64,000 nucleotides of DNA from CANKJK01 sp040081715. GTDB taxonomy: Bacteria; Acidobacteriota; Vicinamibacteria; Vicinamibacterales; UBA2999. This document shows positions 26,163-35,011 of this stretch, one piece after another (the first letter of the stretch is position 1; each line of letters begins with the position of its first letter). The position numbers and the translations under genes are program-made. The notes below the pieces were generated by a model, which saw only the letters and a program-made list of their open reading frames with translations, made no database searches and had not been told where the DNA came from. Location: assembly GCA_040081715.1 (NCBI GenBank), contig JBEBFY010000002.1, positions 1 through 64,000 on the forward strand, read 5' to 3'.

Positions 26163-28220
26163 ATGCGACGCCTTCGAGCCGGATTGTGCGCGGTGATCGG
26201 TGCCCTGCTCTTCCAGGGTGGCTCGCTGCTGGGCCAGCAGGGGACGGCCAAGCCCTCTCCCCAGGCTCCGGTTCCCGCTTCGGCTCCTGCTCCCGCGCTC
26301 GACGTGCCCGCGCAGGATGCCGTCCCGGTGTTCCGGTCAGGGATCAGCTTCGTCCGCGTCGATGTCATCGTCACCGACAAGAAAGGCGAGCCGGTTGACG
26401 ACCTGACCGTGGCTGACTTCGAGGTCCGGGAGGACAACGCGGTCCAGACCGTCGAGCAATTCAAGTTGATCCGCGTGGACCGTTCCCAGCGGGCTGCGGA
26501 CGAACCCCTCCGCGAGATTCGTGATCGTGATGACGTGGAGCGCGAAGCCGCCTACGACGACGTGCGGCTGTTCGTCCTCTTCTTCGACGACTACCACACG
26601 CGCGACATGAACGCGGTCTCGGTGCGGAAGCACCTGCACGAGTTCGTGCAGCGGCAGATCAGTCCGAAGGACCTGGTGGCGATCATGTACCCGCTCTCGC
26701 CGCTGGACACGGTCACCTTCACGCGGAACCCGGCGGTGATTGCGTCGGCTATTGAACGGTTCGTGGGTCGCAAATACAGGTACGACCCGCTCAATACCTT
26801 CGAGCAGCGGTATGCGAACTATCCGACCGAGCAGGTTGAGGCCATCCGGAATCAGGTGGTGGTCGGGGCGCTTCGCGGACTCGCCACGCACCTTGGAGGC
26901 ATTGGCGATGGCCGGAAGGCCATCATCTACGTGGGTGAAGGGCTGACCTCGTCGTTGCCCCCGAGCATGCGCAACCAGGACGCGCAGTTCAACAACCCGG
27001 TGACGAGTCGGCAGGACAGCCCAATCGAGGACACCGCCGCGTTCTTCAACTACTCGGATGTGCTGCAACGGCTGCGCGACGTGATCGATGCCGCGAATCG
27101 TACGAACACGTCGGTGTACACCGTGGACCCGCGCGGACTGGCCGTCAGCGAGTTTCACATCGACGAGGTGGCCTCATCCGCCGTGGATCGCCGCATCCTC
27201 CAGCAGAGCCAGGACACGCTGCGCACGCTCGCCGAGGGGACCGACGGCCGGGCGATCGTGGGCCAGAACGACCTGGCGAAGGGGCTGGCGCAGATGGTGC
27301 GGGACTCGAGCGCCTACTATCTGCTCGGCTACAACTCCACGCAGGCGCCAGCCGACGGGAAGTTCCATGCACTCAAGGTGACGCTCTCGGAGCGCGCGCG
27401 GAAGCGTGGGCTTCAGGTCCGTGCCCGGCGGGGATATCTCGCGCCGACCCTCGAGGACGTGCGCCGGGTCACGGCGCCACCCAAGCCGGCGCTCCCGAAG
27501 CCGGTAGAGCAGGCCGTATCGTCGCTCTCGGCCCGCGCGGGTGCCCATGAGGTCGTGCGGGAATGGCTGGGCGTGACGAAAGGCACGAGTAGCGGGAAGA
27601 CGCTCGTGACGTACCTCTGGGAGGCGCTGCCGTCCGTGCCCGGAACCCGGCGGGAGGTGCCGGGCCGGGTCTCGCTCGTCGCCGCCACGCCTGCAGGCGC
27701 AGTCGTGTTCAGGGGACGCGTGCCGGCATCGTCCACGGGCACTCCGACGGTTTCCGCCGGTCTGCCGGCAGGGTCGGTGTCGTTCGAGGTGCCGCCGGGC
27801 CCGCTGCAGCTCCGCATCAGCGTAGAGTCGCCGACCGGTGCCGTGCTGGATTCACAGACGCGTGAATGGCCCGTGCCCGAGCTGACCTCCGGCCTGAGCA
27901 CGCCGCGTGTCTATCGGGCCCGGACCGTGCGCGAGGCGCAGGCTGCCCTGCGTGATGCGGCCGTGTTGCCCGTGGCCTCCCGCGACTTCTCGCGCGCGGA
28001 GCGGGTGGTGGTGCGCTTCGAGGTGTACGGCGATGCGCCGCCCAGGGCGGCGCTCCTGAATCGGAACGCACAGCGGATGGCTGACGTGCCGGTGCAGGCT
28101 GGATTCGCCCCGGCGTTTCATGTGGACCTGCCGCTGGGCTCGCTGGCCGCCGGGGAGTATCTGCTGGAGATCAGCGCAGGTTCGTCGCGTGAACTGGTTC
28201 CGCTGAAGGTGGGGACCTAG
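26163..28220 (+). CDS. exported VWFA-related protein, Acidobacterial type
   Basis: 685 residues. An N-terminal signal peptide is followed by a Pro/Ala-rich linker, a beta-rich segment (FRSGISFVRVDVIVTDKKGE, LTVADFEVREDN) typical of the Acidobacterial VWFA-related family (TIGR03436-like), and a von Willebrand A-like domain (LFVLFFDDYHTRDMNAVS; YVGEGLTSSL) at about 135-345. The remainder is a predicted beta-sandwich region. The exact MIDAS pattern DxSxS is replaced by DDYHT. The function is unknown; this family is abundant in Acidobacteriota genomes, which supports the lineage call. Confidence 0.88.
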   Translation: MRRLRAGLCAVIGALLFQGGSLLGQQGTAKPSPQAPVPASAPAPALDVPAQDAVPVFRSGISFVRVDVIVTDKKGEPVDDLTVADFEVREDNAVQTVEQFKLIRVDRSQRAADEPLREIRDRDDVEREAAYDDVRLFVLFFDDYHTRDMNAVSVRKHLHEFVQRQISPKDLVAIMYPLSPLDTVTFTRNPAVIASAIERFVGRKYRYDPLNTFEQRYANYPTEQVEAIRNQVVVGALRGLATHLGGIGDGRKAIIYVGEGLTSSLPPSMRNQDAQFNNPVTSRQDSPIEDTAAFFNYSDVLQRLRDVIDAANRTNTSVYTVDPRGLAVSEFHIDEVASSAVDRRILQQSQDTLRTLAEGTDGRAIVGQNDLAKGLAQMVRDSSAYYLLGYNSTQAPADGKFHALKVTLSERARKRGLQVRARRGYLAPTLEDVRRVTAPPKPALPKPVEQAVSSLSARAGAHEVVREWLGVTKGTSSGKTLVTYLWEALPSVPGTRREVPGRVSLVAATPAGAVVFRGRVPASSTGTPTVSAGLPAGSVSFEVPPGPLQLRISVESPTGAVLDSQTREWPVPELTSGLSTPRVYRARTVREAQAALRDAAVLPVASRDFSRAERVVVRFEVYGDAPPRAALLNRNAQRMADVPVQAGFAPAFHVDLPLGSLAAGEYLLEISAGSSRELVPLKVGT

Positions 28221-28230
28221 CCGTCCGCCT

Positions 28231-29481
28231 TTACGCGTACATTCCGCGCAGCCGGGTGACATCCGCCACGCGCGAAATTCCCACCATGTAGGCGGCGGTC
28301 CGCATGTCCGTGCGGTGGGTGGTCATCGTCTGGAGCACGGTGGCGAACGCCTCGCGCATCTTCTGCTCGATTCTCCCCACGACCTCCTGTTCGGTCCAGA
28401 AGTAGCCGTGGCGGTCCTGAACCCACTCGAAGTACGACGCTGTGACGCCGCCGGCGTTGGCCAGGATGTCGGGCACGACGAAGACGCCGCGGTCGTGGAG
28501 CTGCTGGTGTGCCTCCGGGGTTGTGGGCCCGTTGGCCGCCTCCACGAGGATGCGGGCGCGAATGGCGGGTGCATTGTCGACCGTGATCTGATTCTCCAGT
28601 GCGGCTGGAATCATGACGTCCACCTCCAGGGCAAACAGCTCGGCGTTGGTCAGCCGGTCTCCACCGGGGAACCCCTCAACGGTCTTGTGGACGCCGGTCC
28701 AGGCGAGCAGAGCCGGGACATCCAGGCCACTCGCGCGATAGACACCGCCCTGCCAGTCGGTGACCCCTACGACGTGGGCACCGGCCTTGGCGAGCAGGTC
28801 CGCTGACACGGAGCCGACATTCCCGAATCCCTGGATTGCGACCCGAAGCCCATTCAGGGAAAGGCCCAGATGACGGGCGGCTTCAGCTGTGGCAACCGTC
28901 ACCCCTCGCCCGGTCGCCTCCCGGCGGCCGAGCGACCCACCCATCTCGATCGGCTTGCCGGTGACCACGGCCGTGGACGTGTGGCCCACGTGCATCGAGT
29001 AGGTGTCCATCACCCACGCCATCGTCTGGTCGTTGGTGTTCACGTCAGGCGCGGGGATGTCTGTCTCCGGCCCGATCAAATCGACGATCTCGGCAGTGTA
29101 GCGGCGCGTCAGCGCCTCGAGTTCACGGCGGGAGAGCCGGGCCGGATCGCATGCGACGCCACCCTTGGCCCCGCCAAATGGCAGGTGCGCCACGGCGCAC
29201 TTCCAGGTCATCCAGGCGGCCAGCGTCGTGACCTCGTCCATGGACACCGATGGATGGAAGCGGATGCCCCCCTTCCCGGGCCCTAGTGCGTTGTTGTACT
29301 GCACTCGGTATCCCGTGAAGACCTGGATGTCTCCGTTGTCCATCTGGACGGGGCAGGAGACCGCCACCTGGCGCCGCGGGTGGGTGAGGATGCGCCAGAT
29401 CCCCGGGTCGAGTTTCAGGAGCCTCGCGGCCTCCTCGAACTCCTGCAGCATGGCCGAGAACATCGGCCCGTGTTCCGCCAT
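28231..29481 (-). CDS. gdhA: Glu/Leu/Phe/Val dehydrogenase (glutamate dehydrogenase)
   Basis: Interconverts glutamate and 2-oxoglutarate plus ammonia. 416 residues, the short hexameric type. The substrate domain has GKGGIRFHP and the catalytic PFGGAKGGV (Lys). The Rossmann domain has GFGNVGS and, near the end, NAGGVTASYFEWVQ. I chose the ATG at 29481 because a -35/-10 pair ends 7 bases upstream; GTG 29490 and ATG 29517 are alternatives. Coenzyme choice is not decided. Confidence 0.95.
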   Translation of the reverse strand: MAEHGPMFSAMLQEFEEAARLLKLDPGIWRILTHPRRQVAVSCPVQMDNGDIQVFTGYRVQYNNALGPGKGGIRFHPSVSMDEVTTLAAWMTWKCAVAHLPFGGAKGGVACDPARLSRRELEALTRRYTAEIVDLIGPETDIPAPDVNTNDQTMAWVMDTYSMHVGHTSTAVVTGKPIEMGGSLGRREATGRGVTVATAEAARHLGLSLNGLRVAIQGFGNVGSVSADLLAKAGAHVVGVTDWQGGVYRASGLDVPALLAWTGVHKTVEGFPGGDRLTNAELFALEVDVMIPAALENQITVDNAPAIRARILVEAANGPTTPEAHQQLHDRGVFVVPDILANAGGVTASYFEWVQDRHGYFWTEQEVVGRIEQKMREAFATVLQTMTTHRTDMRTAAYMVGISRVADVTRLRGMYA

Positions 29482-29488
29482 GACCGAC

Positions 29489-29517
29489 ACGCTAGTTCCC
29501 CGTGCGGGGCAAGTCAA
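29489..29517 (-). promoter_or_regulatory. gdhA promoter with a palindrome in its spacer
   Basis: On the minus strand -35 TTGACT (29517-29512), 17-base spacer, -10 TAGCGT (29494-29489), then 7 bases to the ATG. The spacer contains the perfect palindrome CCCCG-TG-CGGGG (29498-29509), well placed for a repressor or activator. The -10 is only a half match. Confidence 0.45.
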
Positions 29518-29533
29518 TCCAGTGCCGCACGGC

Positions 29534-29539
29534 TATAAT
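29534..29539 (+). promoter_or_regulatory. perfect -10 box of the B12-binding gene
   Basis: TATAAT matches consensus fully and ends 11 bases before the ATG at 29551. No ribosome-binding site and no good -35 are visible, so the mRNA would have a leader of about 5 bases. Confidence 0.55.
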
Positions 29540-29550
29540 GAGCGGAATCT

Positions 29551-29961
29551 ATGAGTCAGAGTATCCGTGTGGTGATCGCCAAGCCTGGGCTGGATGGTCA
29601 CGACCGCGGCGCGAAGGTCATTGCCCGCGCCCTCCGGGATGCCGGCATGGAGGTCGTCTATACCGGCCTCCGCCAGACGCCTGAGCAGATTGTGTCGGCT
29701 GCGCTGCAGGAGGACGCCGACGTGATCGGCCTGTCGATCCTGTCCGGCGCACACCTGCATATCTGCCCCCGCATCATGGAACTGCTGAAGGCCCAGGGGT
29801 TGGACGATGTCCTCGTGGTCCTTGGCGGGATCATTCCGGACGCCGATATCCCGCTGATGAACCAGCTCGGAATACGAGGCGTGTTCCTTCCGGGTACACC
29901 CATGCAGGACGTGGTCCGGTTCATCAGCGAGCACGCGCGGCAGCGCACGGTGACGGCCTGA
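29551..29961 (+). CDS. B12-binding domain protein, methylmalonyl-CoA mutase small subunit type
   Basis: 136 residues consisting of only the cobalamin-binding domain. It shows the DxHxxG motif (GLDGHDRG, residues 13-20), the SxL motif (GLSILSGAH) and the GG motif (VLGGIIPDAD). In split methylmalonyl-CoA mutases this subunit pairs with a separate catalytic subunit, which is not in the window. meaB and an epimerase fusion sit 30 kb away (59661-61927), supporting a mutase role. The start is nearly leaderless, after a perfect TATAAT. Confidence 0.88.
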   Translation: MSQSIRVVIAKPGLDGHDRGAKVIARALRDAGMEVVYTGLRQTPEQIVSAALQEDADVIGLSILSGAHLHICPRIMELLKAQGLDDVLVVLGGIIPDADIPLMNQLGIRGVFLPGTPMQDVVRFISEHARQRTVTA

Positions 29962-29976
29962 CCGTCAGCGAGGACC

Positions 29977-30762
29977 ATGGGTCACACCCTCCTGCTTGCC
30001 GAGCCCAGCCTGACGATCCAGCGGATCGTCCAGTTGACGTTCGCCAACGAGGATGTCGATGTCGTGGTCGCGACCGATGGCGCCGAAGCCATGGCCCTGG
30101 CCGAGCGGCTGCATCCGGATATCGTGCTGGCGGATGTGTCACTGGGGTTGCACAGCGGCTACGAGGTCGCGACCTTCATCAGGAATCGTCCCCAGTTAAC
30201 GCACGTGCGCGTGGTGCTGCTGTCCGGCGCGTTCGAGCGCGTGAACCGCGATCGGGCGTCGGAGGTTGGCTGTGATCTGGTATTGGCCAAGCCGTTCGAT
30301 CCGCGGCAGCTGCTCACACAGGTCAAGAGCCTGATCGGCGCTCCGCGGTCTGAGCAGCAGGGCGACCTGCGGGACCGCGGCAACCCGCCGGCCGTGACGG
30401 TGGCGCCCATGGACCCGCCCGTGCCTCTGAAGGCCGACCCGATCGAGAATTGGGGACCACGAGTGAGCCCGTTCTTCTCTTTGGGGCCGGGCGCGTCCCA
30501 GCCTGAGACCGGGCGCGCTGGTGACGGCTCTACGTCGATCGACGATGCGTACGACGCCCTGATGCGGCAGCTCAGCGACCCGACACGCAGGGCATCGGTG
30601 GTGGCCCTGCGGGCGGACGATGAACTGCTCGTGGAGCGTGCCGTGGAGCGCGTACTTGAGCGGCTTGATCCCGCGGCTGTTCGCGAGGCGATGGAAGACA
30701 TCATCGCCAACCAGGCCAAGCGAGTCATCCAGGAAGAAATCGAGCGCATCCGCCGGCCGTAG
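29977..30762 (+). CDS. response regulator (receiver domain with helical C-terminus)
   Basis: 261 residues. The receiver domain at about 1-120 has phospho-acceptor D53, the switch Ser in VVLLSGAF and the conserved Lys in LAKPF; of the usual acidic pair only E9 is present. A Pro-rich linker follows, then a charged helix at about 225-260 (ERVLERLDPAAVREAMEDII) that could be an oligomerisation or partner-binding element. There is no DNA-binding output domain. It lies 15 bases after the B12-binding gene and next to valS; no histidine kinase is adjacent. Confidence 0.85.
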   Translation: MGHTLLLAEPSLTIQRIVQLTFANEDVDVVVATDGAEAMALAERLHPDIVLADVSLGLHSGYEVATFIRNRPQLTHVRVVLLSGAFERVNRDRASEVGCDLVLAKPFDPRQLLTQVKSLIGAPRSEQQGDLRDRGNPPAVTVAPMDPPVPLKADPIENWGPRVSPFFSLGPGASQPETGRAGDGSTSIDDAYDALMRQLSDPTRRASVVALRADDELLVERAVERVLERLDPAAVREAMEDIIANQAKRVIQEEIERIRRP

Positions 30763-30820
30763 CGGCCCGGCGCGGCGTCTCCTGGCCGTGGTCGGCCGCG
30801 ATACCCTCAGCTGCGACACT

Positions 30821-33367
30821 GTGACAATACCGTTGAATCTCCCAGACAAGCCGGCCCTTGAAGGCCTGGAAGCGAAGTGGCGTACCCGATGGGACGCCGA
30901 TGGCACCTATCGTTTCGACCGCACGCGCGATCGCGCCGAGGTCTACGCGATTGATACGCCACCGCCGACCGTGAGCGGTTCGTTGCATGTCGGCCATGTG
31001 TTTTCCTACACGCACACCGACGTCATCGCCCGGTTTCAGCGGATGCGCGGGCGCGCGGTCTTCTACCCGATGGGGTGGGACGACAACGGGTTGCCCACGG
31101 AACGCCGGGTGCAGAACTTCTTCGGCGTGAAGTGCGACCCGTCGCTCCCGTATGTGGCGGGGTTCGAGCCGCCGGCCACGCCGGGCAAGCAGGCGATCCC
31201 CGTGTCCCGGCCGAACTTCATCGAACTGTGCATCCGCTTGACGGAGGCCGACGAGCGTGCCTTCGAGGACCTGTGGCGGCAACTGGGCCTGTCCGTGGAC
31301 TGGTCACACACCTACGCGACGATCGGCCCCCGGGCGCAGCGTATTTCCCAGGCGGCGTTCCTGCGCCTCCTGGCCAGGGGCGGTGCCTACCAGCTCGAGG
31401 CCCCGACGCTGTGGGACGTGGACTTCCGGACCGCTGTCGCCCAGGCGGAGCTGGAGGACCGTGAGCAGCCTGGCGCGTATCACCGCCTGCGCTTCGCAAC
31501 CGAGGATGGGACCGGCGGCGTGGAGATTGAAACCACGAGGCCGGAGCTGCTGCCGGCCTGCGTGGCTCTGGTTGCGCATCCCGATGACGAACGCTACAGG
31601 CCGCTCTTCGGCACGACGGTGGTGACGCCGCTGTTCGGCGTGAAGGTGCCGGTGGTGGCGCACGCACTCGCCGAGCCCGACAGAGGCAGCGGTATCGCGA
31701 TGATCTGCACATTCGGCGACATCACCGATGTCACCTGGTGGCGCGAGCTGTCGTTGCCCGTGCGTGCCGTGATTCAGACGAACGGATCGCTCCGGCCCGT
31801 CGAGTGGGGGACGCCGGGCTGGGAGTCCGTAGATCCGGCCGGGGCGCAGGCCGCGTACGACCAGATGGCTGGTCTCTACGTCTCGAAGGCCAGGGGTCCG
31901 GTCGTGGAGCTGCTGCGCGCGTCAGGGGCGCTCATCGGAGAGCCTCGGCCCATCACGCACGCCGTGAAGTTTTACGAGAAAGGCGACCGGCCGCTGGAGA
32001 TCGTGACCAGCCGGCAGTGGTTCATCCGGACGATGGAGCACCGCGAGGCGCTCCTCGCGCGTGGACGTGAGCTGGCATGGTATCCGGACTACATGCGCGG
32101 ACGCCTCGAGAACTGGATCAACGGCCTCTCGGGTGACTGGTGCGTCAGCCGACAGCGCTTCTTCGGCGTGCCGTTCCCGCTCTGGTACCCGGTCGGGCCA
32201 GACGGACAGATCGACTACGCGCACCCGATCGCGCCTGGGGAGGCCCGGCTGCCGATCGACCCGTCGACCGATGTGCCGGATGGCTATCGGGCCGATCAGC
32301 GCGGACAGCCCGGCGGCTTCGTCGGCGATCCGGACGTGATGGATACGTGGGCGACCTCGTCGCTCACGCCGCAGATCGCCGGCGGCTGGCTCGAGGATGA
32401 CGACCTCTTCGCGCGCGTGTTCCCCATGGACCTCAGGCCCCAGGGCCACGACATCATCCGGACCTGGCTCTTTTCAACCGTGCTGCGGGCGCACCTCGAG
32501 GCGAACACGCTCCCGTGGACGCACGCGGCAGTTTCGGGTTGGGTGCTCGACCCTGACCGTAAGAAGATGTCGAAGTCGAAGGGCAATGTCGTCACGCCGA
32601 AAGGCCTGCTCGACGAGCACGGCTCGGACGGCGTCCGCTACTGGGCCGCCAGCGCGCGCCCCGGCACGGACACGAGCTTCGACCCCGCGCAGATGAAGGT
32701 GGGGCGCCGCCTCGCGATTAAGCTGCTCAACGCGTCGCGATTCGCCCTGCTGCAGACCGAGCCCGTGGGCGCAATCACCGAGCCGCTTGACCGCGGCATG
32801 CTCACCGCGCTGGCGCGGCTGGTGGACGATGCGACCGCGCAGATGGAGGACTACGACTACGCCCGCGTGCTGGAGCGGACGGAGCGATTCTTCTGGTCGT
32901 TCTGCGACGACTACCTTGAGCTGGTGAAGGCCCGCCGGTACGGGGACTTCACGCCCGAGGGCGCAGCGTCGGCGAATAGCGCCATGCGGGTGGCCCTCTC
33001 GGTGCTGCTGCGGCTGTTTGCGCCCTACCTCCCGTTTGTGACCGAGGAAGTATGGTCCTGGTGGCAGCCGGGGTCTGTGCATCGCGCGGCGTGGCCGGCC
33101 GGTGCCGAGGTGGCGCGCGAGATCAGCGGGGAGGATGCCGGCGCGGCCGTCGTGCTAGAGCAGACACAGGCGGCGCTGGCGGAAGTGCGGCGTGTGCGTT
33201 CCCTGCAGAAGCGAGGTAGCAAGTCCGTCATTGCCGCCGCGGTGCTGCCATCCGCGTGTGCGGGCCTGGCGCAGCAGGACTTCGTGGCCGCACTGCACAT
33301 CCAGGCGCTGTCCTTCGCCGACGTGGCTGAGCCCGTGCTGACGTTCGCGGAGGAGCCCACGGCGTGA
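30821..33367 (+). CDS. valS: valine--tRNA ligase (compact type without C-terminal coiled coil)
   Basis: Class I synthetase charging tRNA-Val. 848 residues from GTG 30821; the frame is open upstream into the response-regulator gene but without synthetase similarity. HVGHV (HIGH) is at about residue 49 and KKMSKSKGN at about 585. The editing domain lies between them (ETTRPELLPACVALVAHPDD). The product ends shortly after the anticodon-binding domain, lacking the usual tRNA-binding coiled coil. Together with the NGLPTERRV style this matches the actinobacterial/archaeal-like alternative ValS group. Its stop overlaps nadC (GTGA). Confidence 0.95.
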   Translation: MTIPLNLPDKPALEGLEAKWRTRWDADGTYRFDRTRDRAEVYAIDTPPPTVSGSLHVGHVFSYTHTDVIARFQRMRGRAVFYPMGWDDNGLPTERRVQNFFGVKCDPSLPYVAGFEPPATPGKQAIPVSRPNFIELCIRLTEADERAFEDLWRQLGLSVDWSHTYATIGPRAQRISQAAFLRLLARGGAYQLEAPTLWDVDFRTAVAQAELEDREQPGAYHRLRFATEDGTGGVEIETTRPELLPACVALVAHPDDERYRPLFGTTVVTPLFGVKVPVVAHALAEPDRGSGIAMICTFGDITDVTWWRELSLPVRAVIQTNGSLRPVEWGTPGWESVDPAGAQAAYDQMAGLYVSKARGPVVELLRASGALIGEPRPITHAVKFYEKGDRPLEIVTSRQWFIRTMEHREALLARGRELAWYPDYMRGRLENWINGLSGDWCVSRQRFFGVPFPLWYPVGPDGQIDYAHPIAPGEARLPIDPSTDVPDGYRADQRGQPGGFVGDPDVMDTWATSSLTPQIAGGWLEDDDLFARVFPMDLRPQGHDIIRTWLFSTVLRAHLEANTLPWTHAAVSGWVLDPDRKKMSKSKGNVVTPKGLLDEHGSDGVRYWAASARPGTDTSFDPAQMKVGRRLAIKLLNASRFALLQTEPVGAITEPLDRGMLTALARLVDDATAQMEDYDYARVLERTERFFWSFCDDYLELVKARRYGDFTPEGAASANSAMRVALSVLLRLFAPYLPFVTEEVWSWWQPGSVHRAAWPAGAEVAREISGEDAGAAVVLEQTQAALAEVRRVRSLQKRGSKSVIAAAVLPSACAGLAQQDFVAALHIQALSFADVAEPVLTFAEEPTA

Positions 33368-34218
33368 AGGCGGTGCCGTTCGGGCCACTGGATCCGCTGG
33401 AGTTCCGGGATCTGGTGCGGCGGGCATTGGCCGAGGACATGGGTTCTGGTGACCTCACCACGAGTGCGCTGGTGCCGGTGTCGGCGATGGCCCGGGGCCA
33501 GTTCCTGGCGAAGTCCGCGTGTGTCGTGGCAGGACTGGACGTGGCCGCCGAGGCCTTCCGGCAGCTGGATCCGTCGGCATTCATGACGGTGCACACACCG
33601 GACGGCCAGGCGTGTGAGGCCGGCCAGGTCGTGGCGACCGTGGCCGGTCATGCCGTCGCGCTGATCACGGCGGAACGCACAGCCCTGAACTTCATGCAGC
33701 GGCTCTCGGGGATTGCCACGCTGACGCGGCGGTTCGTGGACGCGGCGGCCGGGCGCATTACCATCCTGGACACGCGGAAGACCACGCCACTCCTGCGGGT
33801 GCTGGAGAAGTACGCAGTCCGAGCCGGCGGAGGTGTCAACCACCGGTTCCGCCTCGACGACGGGATCCTGATCAAGGACAACCACCTGCGCCTGGGCGGC
33901 GGGGTGGAGGCCACGGTGCGGACGATGCGGGCCCGCCGGCACGATCTGCCCACCGAAGTGGAGGTGGAGACGCTGGCGCAGCTCGACGAGGCACTGGCCG
34001 CGAGTGCGGACATCGTGCTGCTCGACAATATGTCCACGCCCCTGATTGCCGAGGCCGTGCGCCGGTGCCAGGGCCGCGCGCGCGTGGAAGTGTCGGGGAA
34101 CGTCACGCTGGAGCGCATTCCCGAACTGGCCGCGACGGGAGCCGACTATGTCTCCATCGGCGCGTTGACTCATTCCGCGGCCTCCGTCGACCTCAGCTTC
34201 GAGCTTGATCTCCTCTGA
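33364..34218 (+). CDS. nadC: quinolinate phosphoribosyltransferase (nicotinate-nucleotide pyrophosphorylase)
   Basis: Converts quinolinate and PRPP to nicotinate mononucleotide in de novo NAD synthesis. 284 residues: N-terminal LAEDMGSGDLTTSALVP, then the barrel motifs ERTALNFMQRLSGIATLT, ILDTRKTTPLLRVLEKYAVRAGGG, NHRFRLDDGILIKDNHL and ISIGALTHSA-type end. It starts at GTG overlapping the valS stop. nadA and nadB are not present here. Confidence 0.97.
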   Translation: MKAVPFGPLDPLEFRDLVRRALAEDMGSGDLTTSALVPVSAMARGQFLAKSACVVAGLDVAAEAFRQLDPSAFMTVHTPDGQACEAGQVVATVAGHAVALITAERTALNFMQRLSGIATLTRRFVDAAAGRITILDTRKTTPLLRVLEKYAVRAGGGVNHRFRLDDGILIKDNHLRLGGGVEATVRTMRARRHDLPTEVEVETLAQLDEALAASADIVLLDNMSTPLIAEAVRRCQGRARVEVSGNVTLERIPELAATGADYVSIGALTHSAASVDLSFELDLL

Positions 34219-35011
34219 CGGCCCGCTGACTCCGCCACCCGATGTGGCCGACGCGTTGGCGCGCACCGCGGCGCGCCGCGGCGGCATGGGCGCGCGCCTG
34301 ATCTGGTACCCGATCACGACCTCGACCAACGACCGTGCGATGGAGGAGGCGGTCTCGGGCGCAGCGCACGGCACCCTCGTCGTGGCCGAGTGCCAGTCCG
34401 CCGGCCGAGGGCGGCTCGGGCGCGTCTGGCAGTCTCCGTCAGGCGCTGGATTGTATTTGTCGGTGGTGGTGCACCTTCCCGCGGCCGTCGCGCCGCTGCT
34501 GACCCTGGCGGCCGGGGTGGCCGTGGCCGACGGCCTCCGGGTGAGCACGGGGCTCGAGGTGCAATTGAAGTGGCCGAATGACATCTGGGTGGACGGCCGC
34601 AAGCTGGGGGGCATCCTCGCCGAGGCCGCCGCCATTCAGGCCGAGCGCGCCGTGGTGGTCACCGGCATCGGCGTGAATCTCGCGCCCTCGGCGCTGCCGC
34701 CTGACGTGGCGGGTCGCGCCACCTCAATCGAAGAGGAACTGGGCCGGGCCGTGGACAGGAGCCTCGTGCTGGCCGAGGTGCTGGTCGCGTGTGAGGAACG
34801 GACACGGCAGCTTGCGGAGGGCGGAGCCCCCGCGATGCTGGCAGACTGGCGGACACTGGCAGCCTCGCTGATGGGCCGGCGCGTGACGTGGGACCGCGGC
34901 GGAGAGGCCGTCGAGGGACAGGCCACCGGCATCGATGACACCGGGGCGCTGGTGGTCGTGACTGCCGGGGGCGTTGAGCGCATCGTGGCGGGCGAGGTGC
35001 GCTGGTCATGA
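34205..35011 (+). CDS. birA: biotin--[acetyl-CoA-carboxylase] ligase
   Basis: Attaches biotin to carboxylase carrier proteins. 268 residues: catalytic GRGRLGRVW (biotinyl-AMP loop) at about 72-80, KWPNDIWVDGRKLGGIL at about 121-137, and a small C-terminal SH3-like domain. The N-terminal helix-turn-helix of repressor-type BirA is missing, so it is the monofunctional class. It starts at TTG 34205, inside the end of nadC. Confidence 0.94.
   Translation: MISSDGPLTPPPDVADALARTAARRGGMGARLIWYPITTSTNDRAMEEAVSGAAHGTLVVAECQSAGRGRLGRVWQSPSGAGLYLSVVVHLPAAVAPLLTLAAGVAVADGLRVSTGLEVQLKWPNDIWVDGRKLGGILAEAAAIQAERAVVVTGIGVNLAPSALPPDVAGRATSIEEELGRAVDRSLVLAEVLVACEERTRQLAEGGAPAMLADWRTLAASLMGRRVTWDRGGEAVEGQATGIDDTGALVVVTAGGVERIVAGEVRWS

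Noticed and set aside
30620..30820. Longer valS beginning inside the response-regulator gene
   Set aside because: The extra residues are Ser/Arg-rich frame-shifted regulator sequence without similarity to synthetases.
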